Assembly: GCF_021277265.1 (NCBI RefSeq)
Contig: NZ_JAJSOH010000002.1
Location: 558,001 to 622,000, forward strand
Direction of reading: 5' to 3'
DNA length: 64,000 bases
Source of the DNA: Kineosporia rhizophila
GTDB taxonomy: Bacteria > Actinomycetota > Actinomycetes > Actinomycetales > Kineosporiaceae
Shown: one piece after another, positions 36,505-45,044 of the stretch
Layout of the letters: the number at the start of each line of letters is the position of its first letter
How positions within the stretch are numbered: position 1 is the stretch's first letter
Made by a program: the position numbers and the translations under genes
The notes under the pieces: model-generated
What the model was told of the DNA's origin: nothing
What the model saw: only the letters and a program-made list of their open reading frames with translations
Databases searched by the model: none

Positions 36505-38163
36505 TCAGTCCAGCTGCAGCAGGGCCCGCAGGTGCCGGGGCGGTGGGGCGCCGTGGGCCAGGAGCTCGTCGTTGACCTCGCGCGGCGACAGTTCGGGACG
36601 GGCGGCGGCGAGCCCGGCGGCCAGGTCACGGATCTCGTGGTGGCCGACGTAGTAGGTGGACAGCTGGGTGGAGGTGAGCAGGGCCCGCCGCCACTTGCCG
36701 GCCGCCTCCCCCGCCTCTTGGTGACCTCGCGCCGTCATCAGCAGGATCGCCTCGTCCTCGTTCATCCCGTGGGCGTGCACCCGGATGTCCAGGATCGCGT
36801 TGATGGCACTGCGCAGCGCCGTCTTCAGCGACATCAGCCGCAGCCGGTCGTCGTCCTCCGCGCTCTGGCCCAGGCCGGCCGAGGAGATGAGTTCTTCCGC
36901 GCGGCCCGCCCAGCCCTCGGCGAACGTGCCGCTGCGGACGGCGGTGCGCACCGGGGTGCCCCCGCGGTAGCGCGCGGCGTGCGCCAGCTGCAGCGCATGC
37001 CCCGGAATCGCCTCGTGCGCCGCGAGATTGCGCAGCAGGTGCGCGTCGTACCCGCGCCCCTGGCTCGGGGCCACGGCGAAGAAGGTGGGCAGCAGGCCCT
37101 CGGCGGCCCCGGGCTCGAGCGGGCCGGGCGGGTCGCAGTAGGCCACCGCGATCCCGGCCTGCGAGGGCGGCATCTCGATCACCCGCACCGGGACCGGCAG
37201 CAGGGTGACCAGGTCGAGCTCGCGTACCCGGTCGGTGAGCAGGGCCAGCGCCTGCTCGCAGAACGGGCGCACCTGCTCGGGCGGGACCGGGGCGGCCGCG
37301 GCCACCTCGTCGAGCACCTCCCGCACCAGGCCGGGCGACATCGGGCGGCCACTGATCCGCACGGCCAGCTCGGCGATCTCCTCCTCGATCGCCTGCAGGT
37401 CGCTCTCGGCCCGGGTGAGCAGGGCGTCCGGGCTGGTCTCGGTGTCCAGCGTGTACCAGAGCCGGGCGGCGTAGTTGAGCTCGCCGAGCCGGGGGTCGCC
37501 GTCGCTGACCGGCAACTGGGCCTGCAGCCAGTCCACGTGCCGGTCGAGGGCCTCGAGGGCGTCGCGGCGGGCCTGCCGGGCCGGGCCGGCCAGCGACTCG
37601 TCCTGGGCCAGCAGGGGTTCCAGGTCTTCGGTGAGCAGCGGCACGGTGCTGCGGGCCCGCTCGATCGCGGTCTGCACCGACAGCCTGGGCATGTCGTGCA
37701 GCACCGACCGGGCCTGCTCGAGCCGGGCCGGGACCTGGCCCAGCCGGGCGGTCAGGGCGCGCAGCCGCTCCGGCACCGGGCCGTCCCGGCTGATCAGCGG
37801 GTGGAGCCCGGCCGCGGGCAGGTGCATCAGCGGATCGGACTCGAAGCGCCGCAGCTCGGTCTGTTCCCACAGCGTGCCGCTGACCCGGGTGCGCAGGATC
37901 TCCAGGTCGACCCGGTCGTCCGGGGTGAGCCCGGTGTCGTCCACGTCGTCCAGCGCCGACAGCGCGTCGACCAGCATCGAGGCCCGGCCGATGGTGGCCT
38001 CGACGGTCAGCTCGGTGGTGCGGTCGTCGTAACGGTGCTCGCCCAGCTCGGTGGCCGCCTCGGGAGCGGCCTCGAGCAGGGCGTCCAGCACCTTCGTGGC
38101 GGCATCACGGAACCGGGCCGTGACGATCGGGTCCTCACCGTGCTGCTCGCGCATGTCCCCCAT
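36505..38163 (-). CDS. DUF885 family putative metallopeptidase-like protein
   Basis: This protein of about 552 residues has the DUF885 signature HEAIPGHALQL, which resembles an HExxH-type zinc site with the Glu at the second position. The helical segments GTFAEGWAGRAEELI and LRSAINAILDIRVHAHGM are also typical. It lacks a signal peptide, so it is probably cytoplasmic. Peptidase activity is inferred, not proven. The start may be 38163 or 38154 (MREQHG). It lies between purC and eno on the same strand. Confidence 0.82.
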   Translation of the reverse strand: MGDMREQHGEDPIVTARFRDAATKVLDALLEAAPEAATELGEHRYDDRTTELTVEATIGRASMLVDALSALDDVDDTGLTPDDRVDLEILRTRVSGTLWEQTELRRFESDPLMHLPAAGLHPLISRDGPVPERLRALTARLGQVPARLEQARSVLHDMPRLSVQTAIERARSTVPLLTEDLEPLLAQDESLAGPARQARRDALEALDRHVDWLQAQLPVSDGDPRLGELNYAARLWYTLDTETSPDALLTRAESDLQAIEEEIAELAVRISGRPMSPGLVREVLDEVAAAAPVPPEQVRPFCEQALALLTDRVRELDLVTLLPVPVRVIEMPPSQAGIAVAYCDPPGPLEPGAAEGLLPTFFAVAPSQGRGYDAHLLRNLAAHEAIPGHALQLAHAARYRGGTPVRTAVRSGTFAEGWAGRAEELISSAGLGQSAEDDDRLRLMSLKTALRSAINAILDIRVHAHGMNEDEAILLMTARGHQEAGEAAGKWRRALLTSTQLSTYYVGHHEIRDLAAGLAAARPELSPREVNDELLAHGAPPPRHLRALLQLD

Positions 38164-38203
38164 CGTGCCGCACGTTCGCCCGGACAACCCGCCGGAGCGG
38201 GAC

Positions 38204-39037
38204 TTACCAGCGGTTACCGGTGATCCGCTCGTAGACGTCGACGTAGAGCGCGCGGGTCTTCTCCACGATCTCCTCGGGGATCTCGGGCCCGGGGTAGGTC
38301 TTGTCCCAGCCGCTGCTCAGCGACCAGTCGCGGACGAACTGCTTGTCCCACGACTTCTGCGGCCCGCCCGGCGTCCAGGTGTCGGCCGGCCAGAACCGGG
38401 AGGAGTCGGAGGTCAGCACCTCGTCGCCGAGCACCAGCTCACCGTTCGCGTCGAGACCGAACTCGAGCTTGGTGTCGGCGATGATCACCCCGCTGCGGGC
38501 GGCGATCTCGGCGCCCCGGCCGTACACGGCCAGAGTCAGCTGCCTCAGCCGGTCGCTCAGGTCGGCGCCCTGCTGGGCGACCACCTCGTCGAAGGTCATG
38601 AACTCGTCGTGGCCCTCGCTGGCCTTGGTGGTGGGGGTGAACACCGGCTCGGGCAGCTTCGAGCCCTCGAGCAGACCGTCCGGCAGCGAGACCCCGGAGA
38701 TCGCCCGGTCGCGGCGGTACTCCTCCAGGCCCAGCCCGGCCAGGTAGCCACGGGCGATGCACTCCACCGGGATCATGCTCAGCCGCTTGCACCGCACGGC
38801 CCGGCCGGCCCACTCCTCGGGCACGTCGGTGGCCGAGATGATGTGGTGCGGCACCAGGTCTTTCAGCTGCTCGAACCACCACAGCGAGAGCTGCGTGAGG
38901 ATCGCGCCCTTGTCCGGCACCGGGGTGGGCAGGACCACGTCGTAGACGGAGACCCGGTCGGAGGCGACCAGGATGATGTCGTCGCCGTCGGCGTAGACGT
39001 CACGCACCTTGCCGGAGTGGAGCAACTGCGGGCTCAT
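38204..39037 (-). CDS. purC: SAICAR synthetase PurC
   Basis: PurC ligates aspartate to CAIR in purine synthesis. The 277-residue protein has LLHSGKVRDVYADGDD, SDRVSVYDVVLPTPVPDKG, VECIARGYLAG, EPVFTPTTKASEGHDE, IADTKLEFGLD and LGDEVLTSDSSRFWP, all conserved PurC blocks. It lies 36 bases after mazG and 41 bases before the DUF885 gene. No other pur genes are adjacent. Confidence 0.96.
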   Translation of the reverse strand: MSPQLLHSGKVRDVYADGDDIILVASDRVSVYDVVLPTPVPDKGAILTQLSLWWFEQLKDLVPHHIISATDVPEEWAGRAVRCKRLSMIPVECIARGYLAGLGLEEYRRDRAISGVSLPDGLLEGSKLPEPVFTPTTKASEGHDEFMTFDEVVAQQGADLSDRLRQLTLAVYGRGAEIAARSGVIIADTKLEFGLDANGELVLGDEVLTSDSSRFWPADTWTPGGPQKSWDKQFVRDWSLSSGWDKTYPGPEIPEEIVEKTRALYVDVYERITGNRW

Positions 39038-39073
39038 CGGGAACTGCCTTTCCTTGACGCGAGGAAGGACAAA

Positions 39074-40114
39074 CTACTGCCCCGGCGGGACCATCCGGCC
39101 CAGCGCCGAACGCAACGCGGCCTCCGCGTCCTCGCCGGAGACCCGGGCCAGCGCGACCAGCCGCAGCAGCGCCGCCGCCAGTTCGTCGCCCTTGGCCGCC
39201 TGCTCGATCGCCTGGTCCACGTCCGCCCCCGCGCGGGTCAGCCGGCCGAGCATCTTCTGGGCCTTGGCCAGCGCGGGCAGCGTGGCCGGGATGCCCTCGA
39301 ACCCCTGCCGACCGGACTTCTCGGCGGCCTTCAGCGTCTCCCACGACACCTCGACGTCGGCCGCGGAACCGGCGGTGGCGTCGCCGAAGACGTGCGGGTG
39401 CCGGCGGACCAGCTTGGCCACGATGTCCGCCGCCACGTCGTCGATGCCGAAACCGGCGCCGTCCTCGGCCACCCGGGCGTGGAAGACCACCTGCAGCAGC
39501 AGGTCGCCGAGTTCCTCCTGCAGGTGGGCCGGGTCGCCGGACTCCACCGCCTCGATCACCTCGTGCGCCTCCTCCAGCAGGTAGGGCAGCAGCGAGGTGT
39601 GGGTCTGCTCGGCGTCCCACGGGCAGCCGCCGGGCGAGCGCAGCGTGTCCATCACCGAGACCAGGTCGAGCAGCCGGGCCCCGGGCAGGTCGTAGGAGCC
39701 GGTGAGGACCTCGACCTCGGGCGGCACGGCGGCCACCGCCCGGCGGGAAAGGTGCTCGGCCAGGGCGTCGGTCAGGCCCGGATCGCCGTCGTCGCTGCCC
39801 CACCAGACCAGTTCGCGCCCGGCCGAGGCGTCTTCGACCAGGCGGCCGGCCCGCTCGCCGACCCCCAGCCCGGCCACGTCGAGCGGCACCACCCCGGCCG
39901 CGGCGAAGGCCTCCAGCCAGGCCGGGTCGGGGTCGGCGGCGAGCACCGCGTCGGCGGCCCGCAGCTTCTCCCAGGCGGCGAAGGTGAGCAGCCCCGGAGC
40001 GGTTCGCGGGGTGGTCAGCAGCAGCACGATGCGGCCGGAGTCGGGGAGCGCCTCGCTGAGGATCTCCCCGGCCCCCGGGCCACCGACCGCGGCCTGGTCC
40101 TGATCGGGTTCCAC
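39074..40114 (-). CDS. mazG: Nucleoside triphosphate pyrophosphohydrolase MazG
   Basis: MazG hydrolyses non-canonical NTPs to NMP and pyrophosphate. The 346-residue protein has a degenerate N-terminal half (about 1-150) like the fused tetrapyrrole-methylase-type domain of long MazGs. The MazG core has CPWDAEQTHTSLLPYLLEEAHEVIEAVE in part and HLQEELGDLLLQVVFHA (metal-binding ExxE/ExxD). The GTG at 40114 shares a base with the TAG stop of the upstream lipoprotein gene. Confidence 0.92.
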   Translation of the reverse strand: MEPDQDQAAVGGPGAGEILSEALPDSGRIVLLLTTPRTAPGLLTFAAWEKLRAADAVLAADPDPAWLEAFAAAGVVPLDVAGLGVGERAGRLVEDASAGRELVWWGSDDGDPGLTDALAEHLSRRAVAAVPPEVEVLTGSYDLPGARLLDLVSVMDTLRSPGGCPWDAEQTHTSLLPYLLEEAHEVIEAVESGDPAHLQEELGDLLLQVVFHARVAEDGAGFGIDDVAADIVAKLVRRHPHVFGDATAGSAADVEVSWETLKAAEKSGRQGFEGIPATLPALAKAQKMLGRLTRAGADVDQAIEQAAKGDELAAALLRLVALARVSGEDAEAALRSALGRMVPPGQ

Positions 40115-40755
40115 TACGGCGCAGGCGTCTCTTCGGGAGCCGGAACCGGAGCCTCAGTACCCGGAGCCTCGGTACCCGGAGCCTCGGTGCCCGGAGCCTC
40201 GGTGGCCGGGGCCTCGGCCGTCTTCAGCCACTCCGGCGAGGCCTGGGTGATGGTGAAGGTGGAGTAGTCGATGCCGTTGCCGTAGCGCGGGTTGATGTGC
40301 ACCCCCTGGGCCTTCAGCTTCTCCTCGATGCCCGAGTAGGTGTCGGTGATCTCGGCGGCCGCCCGGTCGGTCTGCAGGGCGGTGTTGGCCAGGTTGGCCC
40401 GCCACACCTCGACCCCGGCCTCGCTCAGGTCGGCGGGCTGCACGGCCCCGGAGGAGGAGATGTCCAGCCGGGCGTCCTGTTCCGAGACGCCGCGGCCAAG
40501 GTCGGCCGCGGCCTGGCTCAGGTACGGCTGCAGGATCAGCAGATTCAGGATCTGCGCCTGGGTCACCCCGGCGTCCTGGCCGACCAGCGGCAGCACGTCC
40601 CGGTAGCCCTCCTGGACCTGGGCCACCGAGATCCGGCGGTCACCCACCACCGCGGCCGCACCCGCCTGGCTGCTGCCGCAGCCGGAGAGGGTCACGGCGA
40701 GAACGGCGCTCGCCCCTGCCACAAGAGCGCCCACCCGGCGCCGGGTCGCAATCAC
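40114..40755 (-). CDS. SurA-like/PPIase-related lipoprotein with TEAPG repeats
   Basis: From the GTG at 40755 the product is 213 residues. A basic N-terminus and hydrophobic core end in the lipobox LSGC. A SurA N-terminal-like region (VVGDRRISVAQVQEGYRDVL) follows, then a C-terminal tail of repeated EAPGT units. The last 40 residues come from a 15-bp DNA repeat. This lipoprotein is normally found next to mazG and mfd in actinobacteria. No catalytic PPIase (rotamase) domain is present. Confidence 0.75.
   Translation of the reverse strand: MIATRRRVGALVAGASAVLAVTLSGCGSSQAGAAAVVGDRRISVAQVQEGYRDVLPLVGQDAGVTQAQILNLLILQPYLSQAAADLGRGVSEQDARLDISSSGAVQPADLSEAGVEVWRANLANTALQTDRAAAEITDTYSGIEEKLKAQGVHINPRYGNGIDYSTFTITQASPEWLKTAEAPATEAPGTEAPGTEAPGTEAPVPAPEETPAP
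40148..40217. repeat. 15-bp coding repeat, about 4.7 copies
   Basis: The unit GGAGCCTCGGTACCC with small variations starts at 40148, 40163, 40178 and 40193, with a partial copy at 40208. It encodes the repeated Glu-Ala-Pro-Gly-Thr pentapeptide at the lipoprotein C-terminus; the frame is kept because 15 is a multiple of three. Confidence 0.9.
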
Positions 40756-40895
40756 GCACGGAATGCTATCGCCCGAGCACGCCGGCACCAGACCCCGGGG
40801 TGACCTTCACAACAAACCTTCAGCCAACGGACGTCCACATCGCCTCACGCTCGACCCTCACCCCACCCCCCGGGCAGGGCACGCCCGGACTGCGA

Positions 40896-40942
40896 GATCG
40901 GATGCCAAAAGTGTTCCCTGGGGCCACTTTTGTCATCCGATC
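40896..40942. repeat. 18-bp near-perfect inverted repeat of low GC
   Basis: The arms 40896-40913 and 40925-40942 (GATCGGATGCCAAAAGTG and its complement) differ at one position, with an 11-base spacer. The AAAAGTG/CACTTTT core is strikingly AT-rich for this genome. It may be an intergenic repeat element, a regulator site or part of the mfd transcript end. It lies 108 bases after the mfd stop. Confidence 0.7.
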
Positions 40943-41002
40943 CTGGCGATGAGGTCTGCCCAGGGGCGATGCGAGCCCGGCCCGCACCAGAACCCGGCCA
41001 CC

Positions 41003-41032
41003 GGCCTCAGGTGCCGCTGGGCACCTGAGGCC
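41003..41032 (-). terminator. Terminator hairpin of mfd
   Basis: A perfect 13-bp stem (41003-41015 with 41020-41032, GGCCTCAGGTGCC and its complement) has a 4-base loop. It begins 18 bases beyond the leftward mfd stop. No U-run. Confidence 0.75.
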
Positions 41033-41049
41033 TGACCGACGTCCAAAAG

Positions 41050-44000
41050 CTACTTACGTGACCCCACCGCGGCCGCAGCCTTCACCGACGACAGCAGCAC
41101 CGACTCGATGAACTCCCGCGCCCAGTTCAGCACCGCCACGTCGCGCAGCGGCCGGCCGCCGATCCGCGCCGTGGTCGGCCCGGGCACCAGCACCGTCTTG
41201 GTGGCGGGCTTGTCCTGCGTGCCGGGGTAGAGCCGGTGCAGGCGCAGCCGGGCCGAGTCGGGCAGGTCGATCGGGCCGAACCGGATCGCCTTGCCCATCG
41301 TGGCGATCTCGGTGAGCCCGGCCTGGCGGGCCAGGATCCGAAGCCGGGCGACCTCGAGCAGGTTGGTCACCACGTCGGGCAGCGGACCGTACCGGTCGAC
41401 CAGTTCGGCCTTGACCGCGTCCAGGGCCTCGTCCGAGGCCACCTCGGCGAGCTTGCGGTAGGCCTCCAGCCGCAGCCGCTCGTCCGGCAGGTAGGCGGTG
41501 GGCAGGTGCGCGTCGACCGGCAGGTCGATCTTGACCTCGTGGTGCTCCTGCTCGTTCTCGCCGCGGAACTCGGCCACCGCCTCGCCGACCAGCCGGATGT
41601 ACAGGTCGAAGCCGACGCCGGCGATGTGCCCGGACTGCTCGCCGCCGAGCAGGTTGCCGGCGCCGCGGATCTCCAGGTCCTTCATTGCCACCCGCATACC
41701 GGCGCCCAGGTCGGTGTTCGCCGCGATCGTCTGCAGGCGGTCCAGAGCCGTTTCGGTGAGCGGCTTCTCGGCCGGGTAGAGGAAGTACGCATAGGCCCGC
41801 TCGCGACCTCGCCCGACCCGCCCGCGCAGCTGGTGCAGCTGCGAAAGGCCCATCATGTCGGCGCGTTCCAGGATCAGCGTGTTGGCGTTGGAGATGTCCA
41901 GGCCGGTCTCGATGATCGTGGTGCAGACCAGGACGTCGAAGCGCTTCTCCCAGAAGTCGACCATCACCTGCTCGAGCTGGTGCTCGCCCATCTTGCCGTG
42001 GGCGGTGGCGATCCGGGCCTCGGGCACCAATTCGTGCAGCCGGGCGGCGGTGCGGTCGATCGACTCCACCCGGTTGTGGATGAAGAAGACCTGGCCCTCG
42101 CGCAGCAGCTCACGACGGATCGCGGCGGAGATCTGCCGCTCGTCGTAGCCGCCCACGAAAGTCAGCACCGGGTGCCGCTCCTCGGGCGGCGTGGCCAGTG
42201 TGGACATCTCCCGGATACCGGTGACCGCCAGCTCGAGCGTGCGCGGGATCGGGGTGGCGCTCATCGCCAGCACGTCGACGTTGGTGCGCAGCTGCTTCAG
42301 CCGCTCCTTGTGCTCGACGCCGAAGCGCTGCTCCTCGTCGATCACCACCAGGCCGAGGTCCTTGAACTTGATCTCGCCGGTGAGCAGCCGGTGGGTACCG
42401 ATCACCACGTCGACCGAGCCGTCGGTGATGCCCTCCTTGACCGCGCGGGCCTCGGCCTCGGTGGAGAACCGGGACAGGCCCTTCACGTTCACCGGGAAGT
42501 TCACGTAGCGCTCGACGAAGGTGTCCAGGTGCTGCTGCACCAGCAGCGTGGTGGGCACCAGCACGGCCACCTGCTTGCCGTCCTGCACCGCCTTGAACGC
42601 CGCCCGCACCGCGATCTCGGTCTTGCCGTAGCCCACGTCACCACAGATCAGCCGGTCCATCGGGACCGTCTTCTCCATGTCCCGCTTGACCTCTTCGATG
42701 GTGACCAGCTGGTCCGGCGTCTCCACGTAGGCGAAGGCGTCTTCCAGCTCGCGCTGCCACGGGGTGTCCGGGCCGAAGGCGTGCCCGGAGGTGGCCATCC
42801 GGGCCGAATAGAGCTGGATCAGCTCGCCGGCGATCTGCTTGACCGCCTTGCGGGCCCGGCCCTTGGTCTTGGCCCAGTCCGAGCCGCCCAGCTTGTTCAG
42901 CGACGGCTGCTCGCCGCCCACGTACCGGGTGACCTGGTCGAGCGCATCGGTGGGCACGAACAGCCGGTCGCCCGGCTGGCCCCGCTTGCTCGGCGCGTAC
43001 TCGATCACCAGGTACTCGCGGGTGGCCCCGGCCACGGTGCGCTGCACCAGCTCGACGAACTTGCCCACCCCGTGCTGCTCGTGCACCACGTTGTCGCCGG
43101 TGGTGAGCTGCATCGGGTCGACCACGTTCTTGCGGCGCGCCGGCATCCGGCGCATGTCCTTGGTGGTCGAGCCGGGAGCGCTGCCGCCGGTCAGGTCCGT
43201 CTCGGTGAGGACGGCCAGCTTCAGTTCGGGGGCGATGAAACCCTGGGTGAGTCGCCCGGTCCCGACCGCCACGACAGAGGACGCCGGTGGCTGGGAGAGG
43301 TCCTCGACCGCGGTTGCGGCGAGGTCGGCCTCGGTGAGCATCTCGACCACCCGCCGGGCCAGACCACTGCCCTCGGTGATCACCACGACCCGCCAGCCCT
43401 CGTGCAGCCAGCCGCCGATGTCGGCGATCGTGCGCTCCCGGTCGCCGCGGTAGGGCTCGGGGGCGCTGATCTGCGGGACCAGGACCAGGGCGCCCTCGTC
43501 GCCCTCGTCGTGGGCCGCCTGCCCGGTCTCGTCCAGACCGAACGGGGAGACCGTCCACCAGGGCAGGGCCCGCTTGAGGGCGTGGGCGCGCACGTCGGCC
43601 AGCGACCAGAACGAGGCGGTGCCCAGCACCGGCTCCAGGTCGACCGGGACGGCGCTGCCGGCGGCCGCGCTCAGCCAGCTCGCCTGCAGGAACTCCTCGC
43701 TGGTGGCGACCAGGTCGTGGGCCCGGGCCCGGATCCGCTCGGGATCGGCCAGCAGCACGTGGGTGCCCTCGGGCAGCACGTCGAGCACCGACTCCATCGC
43801 GTCCACCAGGACCGGGGTGAGCGACTCCATGCCCTCCACCGCGATCCCGGCGGCGACCTTGCCGAGCAGGTCGGCCACGCCGGGCAGGCGCTCGGCGAGC
43901 TCGGCCGCCTTCTGCCGCACCGAGTCGGTCAGCAGCAGCTCACGGCACGGCGGGGCCCACAGGCCGGACTCGGCGACGTGCAGGCTGCGCTGGTCGGCCA

Positions 44001-44658
44001 CCGCGAAGTAGCGGACCTCCTCGACCTCGTCGCCCCAGAACTCCACCCGCAGCGGGTGTTCCTCGGTGGGCGGGAACACGTCGAGGATGCCGCCGCGCAC
44101 GGCGAACTCACCGCGCCGCTCGACCAGGTCGGTGCGCGAGTAGGCGGCCGCGGCCAGGCGCTCGACCACCTCGGTGAGCTCGGCCTCCTGGCCGGCGTGC
44201 AGGGCCACCGGCTCGAGGTCGCCCAGACCGCGCACCACCGGCTGCAGCACCGCCCGCACCGGGGCGACCACCACCCGGACCGGGCCGTGCTCGTCCTGCT
44301 CCGGGTGGGCGAGGCGGCGCAGCACGGCGATCCGCCGGCCCACCGTGTCGCTGCGCGGGCTCAGCCGCTCGTGCGGCAGCGTCTCCCAGGCCCCGAACTC
44401 GGCCACCGAGTGCTCGGGCAGGAAGCAGCGCAGGGCGCCGGCCAGGTCTTCGGCCTCCCGGCCGGTGGCGGTGACGGCCAGCACGGTGCGCCCGGCGCCC
44501 TGGGGCGGCGGGGCGGCCAGCGCGGCGGCCAGAGGCGCGCGCAGGCCGGGCGGACCGGTCAGGTCGAGCAGGGGTTCGCCGCCGTCGCGGGCGATCCGCA
44601 GGACGTCGCTCACGGCGCGGTCGGCGCCGAGCAGGTCGAGGATTCCGGTGAGGCTCAT
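41050..44658 (-). CDS. mfd: Transcription-repair coupling factor Mfd
   Basis: Mfd displaces RNA polymerase stalled at DNA damage and recruits UvrA. The 1202-residue protein has the UvrB-homology region (RRGEFAVRGGILDVFPP), an RNA polymerase-interaction domain (GDNVVHEQHGVGKF), and the RecG-type translocase motor: Walker A GDVGYGKTEIA, DEEQ box IDEEQRFGVEHKE, and TTIIETGLDISNANTLI. The C-terminal TRCF domain follows. It appears monocistronic, ending at a strong hairpin. Confidence 0.97.
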   Translation of the reverse strand: MSLTGILDLLGADRAVSDVLRIARDGGEPLLDLTGPPGLRAPLAAALAAPPPQGAGRTVLAVTATGREAEDLAGALRCFLPEHSVAEFGAWETLPHERLSPRSDTVGRRIAVLRRLAHPEQDEHGPVRVVVAPVRAVLQPVVRGLGDLEPVALHAGQEAELTEVVERLAAAAYSRTDLVERRGEFAVRGGILDVFPPTEEHPLRVEFWGDEVEEVRYFAVADQRSLHVAESGLWAPPCRELLLTDSVRQKAAELAERLPGVADLLGKVAAGIAVEGMESLTPVLVDAMESVLDVLPEGTHVLLADPERIRARAHDLVATSEEFLQASWLSAAAGSAVPVDLEPVLGTASFWSLADVRAHALKRALPWWTVSPFGLDETGQAAHDEGDEGALVLVPQISAPEPYRGDRERTIADIGGWLHEGWRVVVITEGSGLARRVVEMLTEADLAATAVEDLSQPPASSVVAVGTGRLTQGFIAPELKLAVLTETDLTGGSAPGSTTKDMRRMPARRKNVVDPMQLTTGDNVVHEQHGVGKFVELVQRTVAGATREYLVIEYAPSKRGQPGDRLFVPTDALDQVTRYVGGEQPSLNKLGGSDWAKTKGRARKAVKQIAGELIQLYSARMATSGHAFGPDTPWQRELEDAFAYVETPDQLVTIEEVKRDMEKTVPMDRLICGDVGYGKTEIAVRAAFKAVQDGKQVAVLVPTTLLVQQHLDTFVERYVNFPVNVKGLSRFSTEAEARAVKEGITDGSVDVVIGTHRLLTGEIKFKDLGLVVIDEEQRFGVEHKERLKQLRTNVDVLAMSATPIPRTLELAVTGIREMSTLATPPEERHPVLTFVGGYDERQISAAIRRELLREGQVFFIHNRVESIDRTAARLHELVPEARIATAHGKMGEHQLEQVMVDFWEKRFDVLVCTTIIETGLDISNANTLILERADMMGLSQLHQLRGRVGRGRERAYAYFLYPAEKPLTETALDRLQTIAANTDLGAGMRVAMKDLEIRGAGNLLGGEQSGHIAGVGFDLYIRLVGEAVAEFRGENEQEHHEVKIDLPVDAHLPTAYLPDERLRLEAYRKLAEVASDEALDAVKAELVDRYGPLPDVVTNLLEVARLRILARQAGLTEIATMGKAIRFGPIDLPDSARLRLHRLYPGTQDKPATKTVLVPGPTTARIGGRPLRDVAVLNWAREFIESVLLSSVKAAAAVGSRK

Positions 44659-45044
44659 GGCTCCGGTGACTTGACGCAGGGTTTCTATGCGAACAGCACA
44701 ACGGGCCGGACTGCACAGACAGTCCGGGCCGCAGTCAGCTTACGGCGATTTCCGGTCCGGGGCGGAGCCCGGCGGCCGGCTTGCAAGGATGCGATTTGCG
44801 CAGGCCGAGCGGGTGACGGCGGATTCCGCCCAGGTCGGAGGCAGAAAACTGGCCGACAAGTGGCGGGCATCTTTTTTGTCGACACGGCACTCTTCCGGCC
44901 ACCAGAATTCTGGGATCTGGCGCAAATCGGTGCGACTCATAAAATGATCCGGATCCGGAAACACACTCGGCACGGGGCCGGGATTCCGGCGCCTGTCGAA
45001 TCCCCCCGCGGGAAAGAGACGCCTGGCATCTGTGGAGGGGGCAC
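44659..45044. other. Intergenic region between mfd and the transposase-like gene
   Basis: No supported gene. An inverted repeat CGATTTGCGC/GCGCAAATCG lies at 44792-44801 and 44920-44929, about 118 bases apart. AT-rich stretches (around 44870-44950, including TTTTTT and CATAAAATG) contrast with flanking genes and probably hold the promoters of the divergent genes. Confidence 0.5.
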
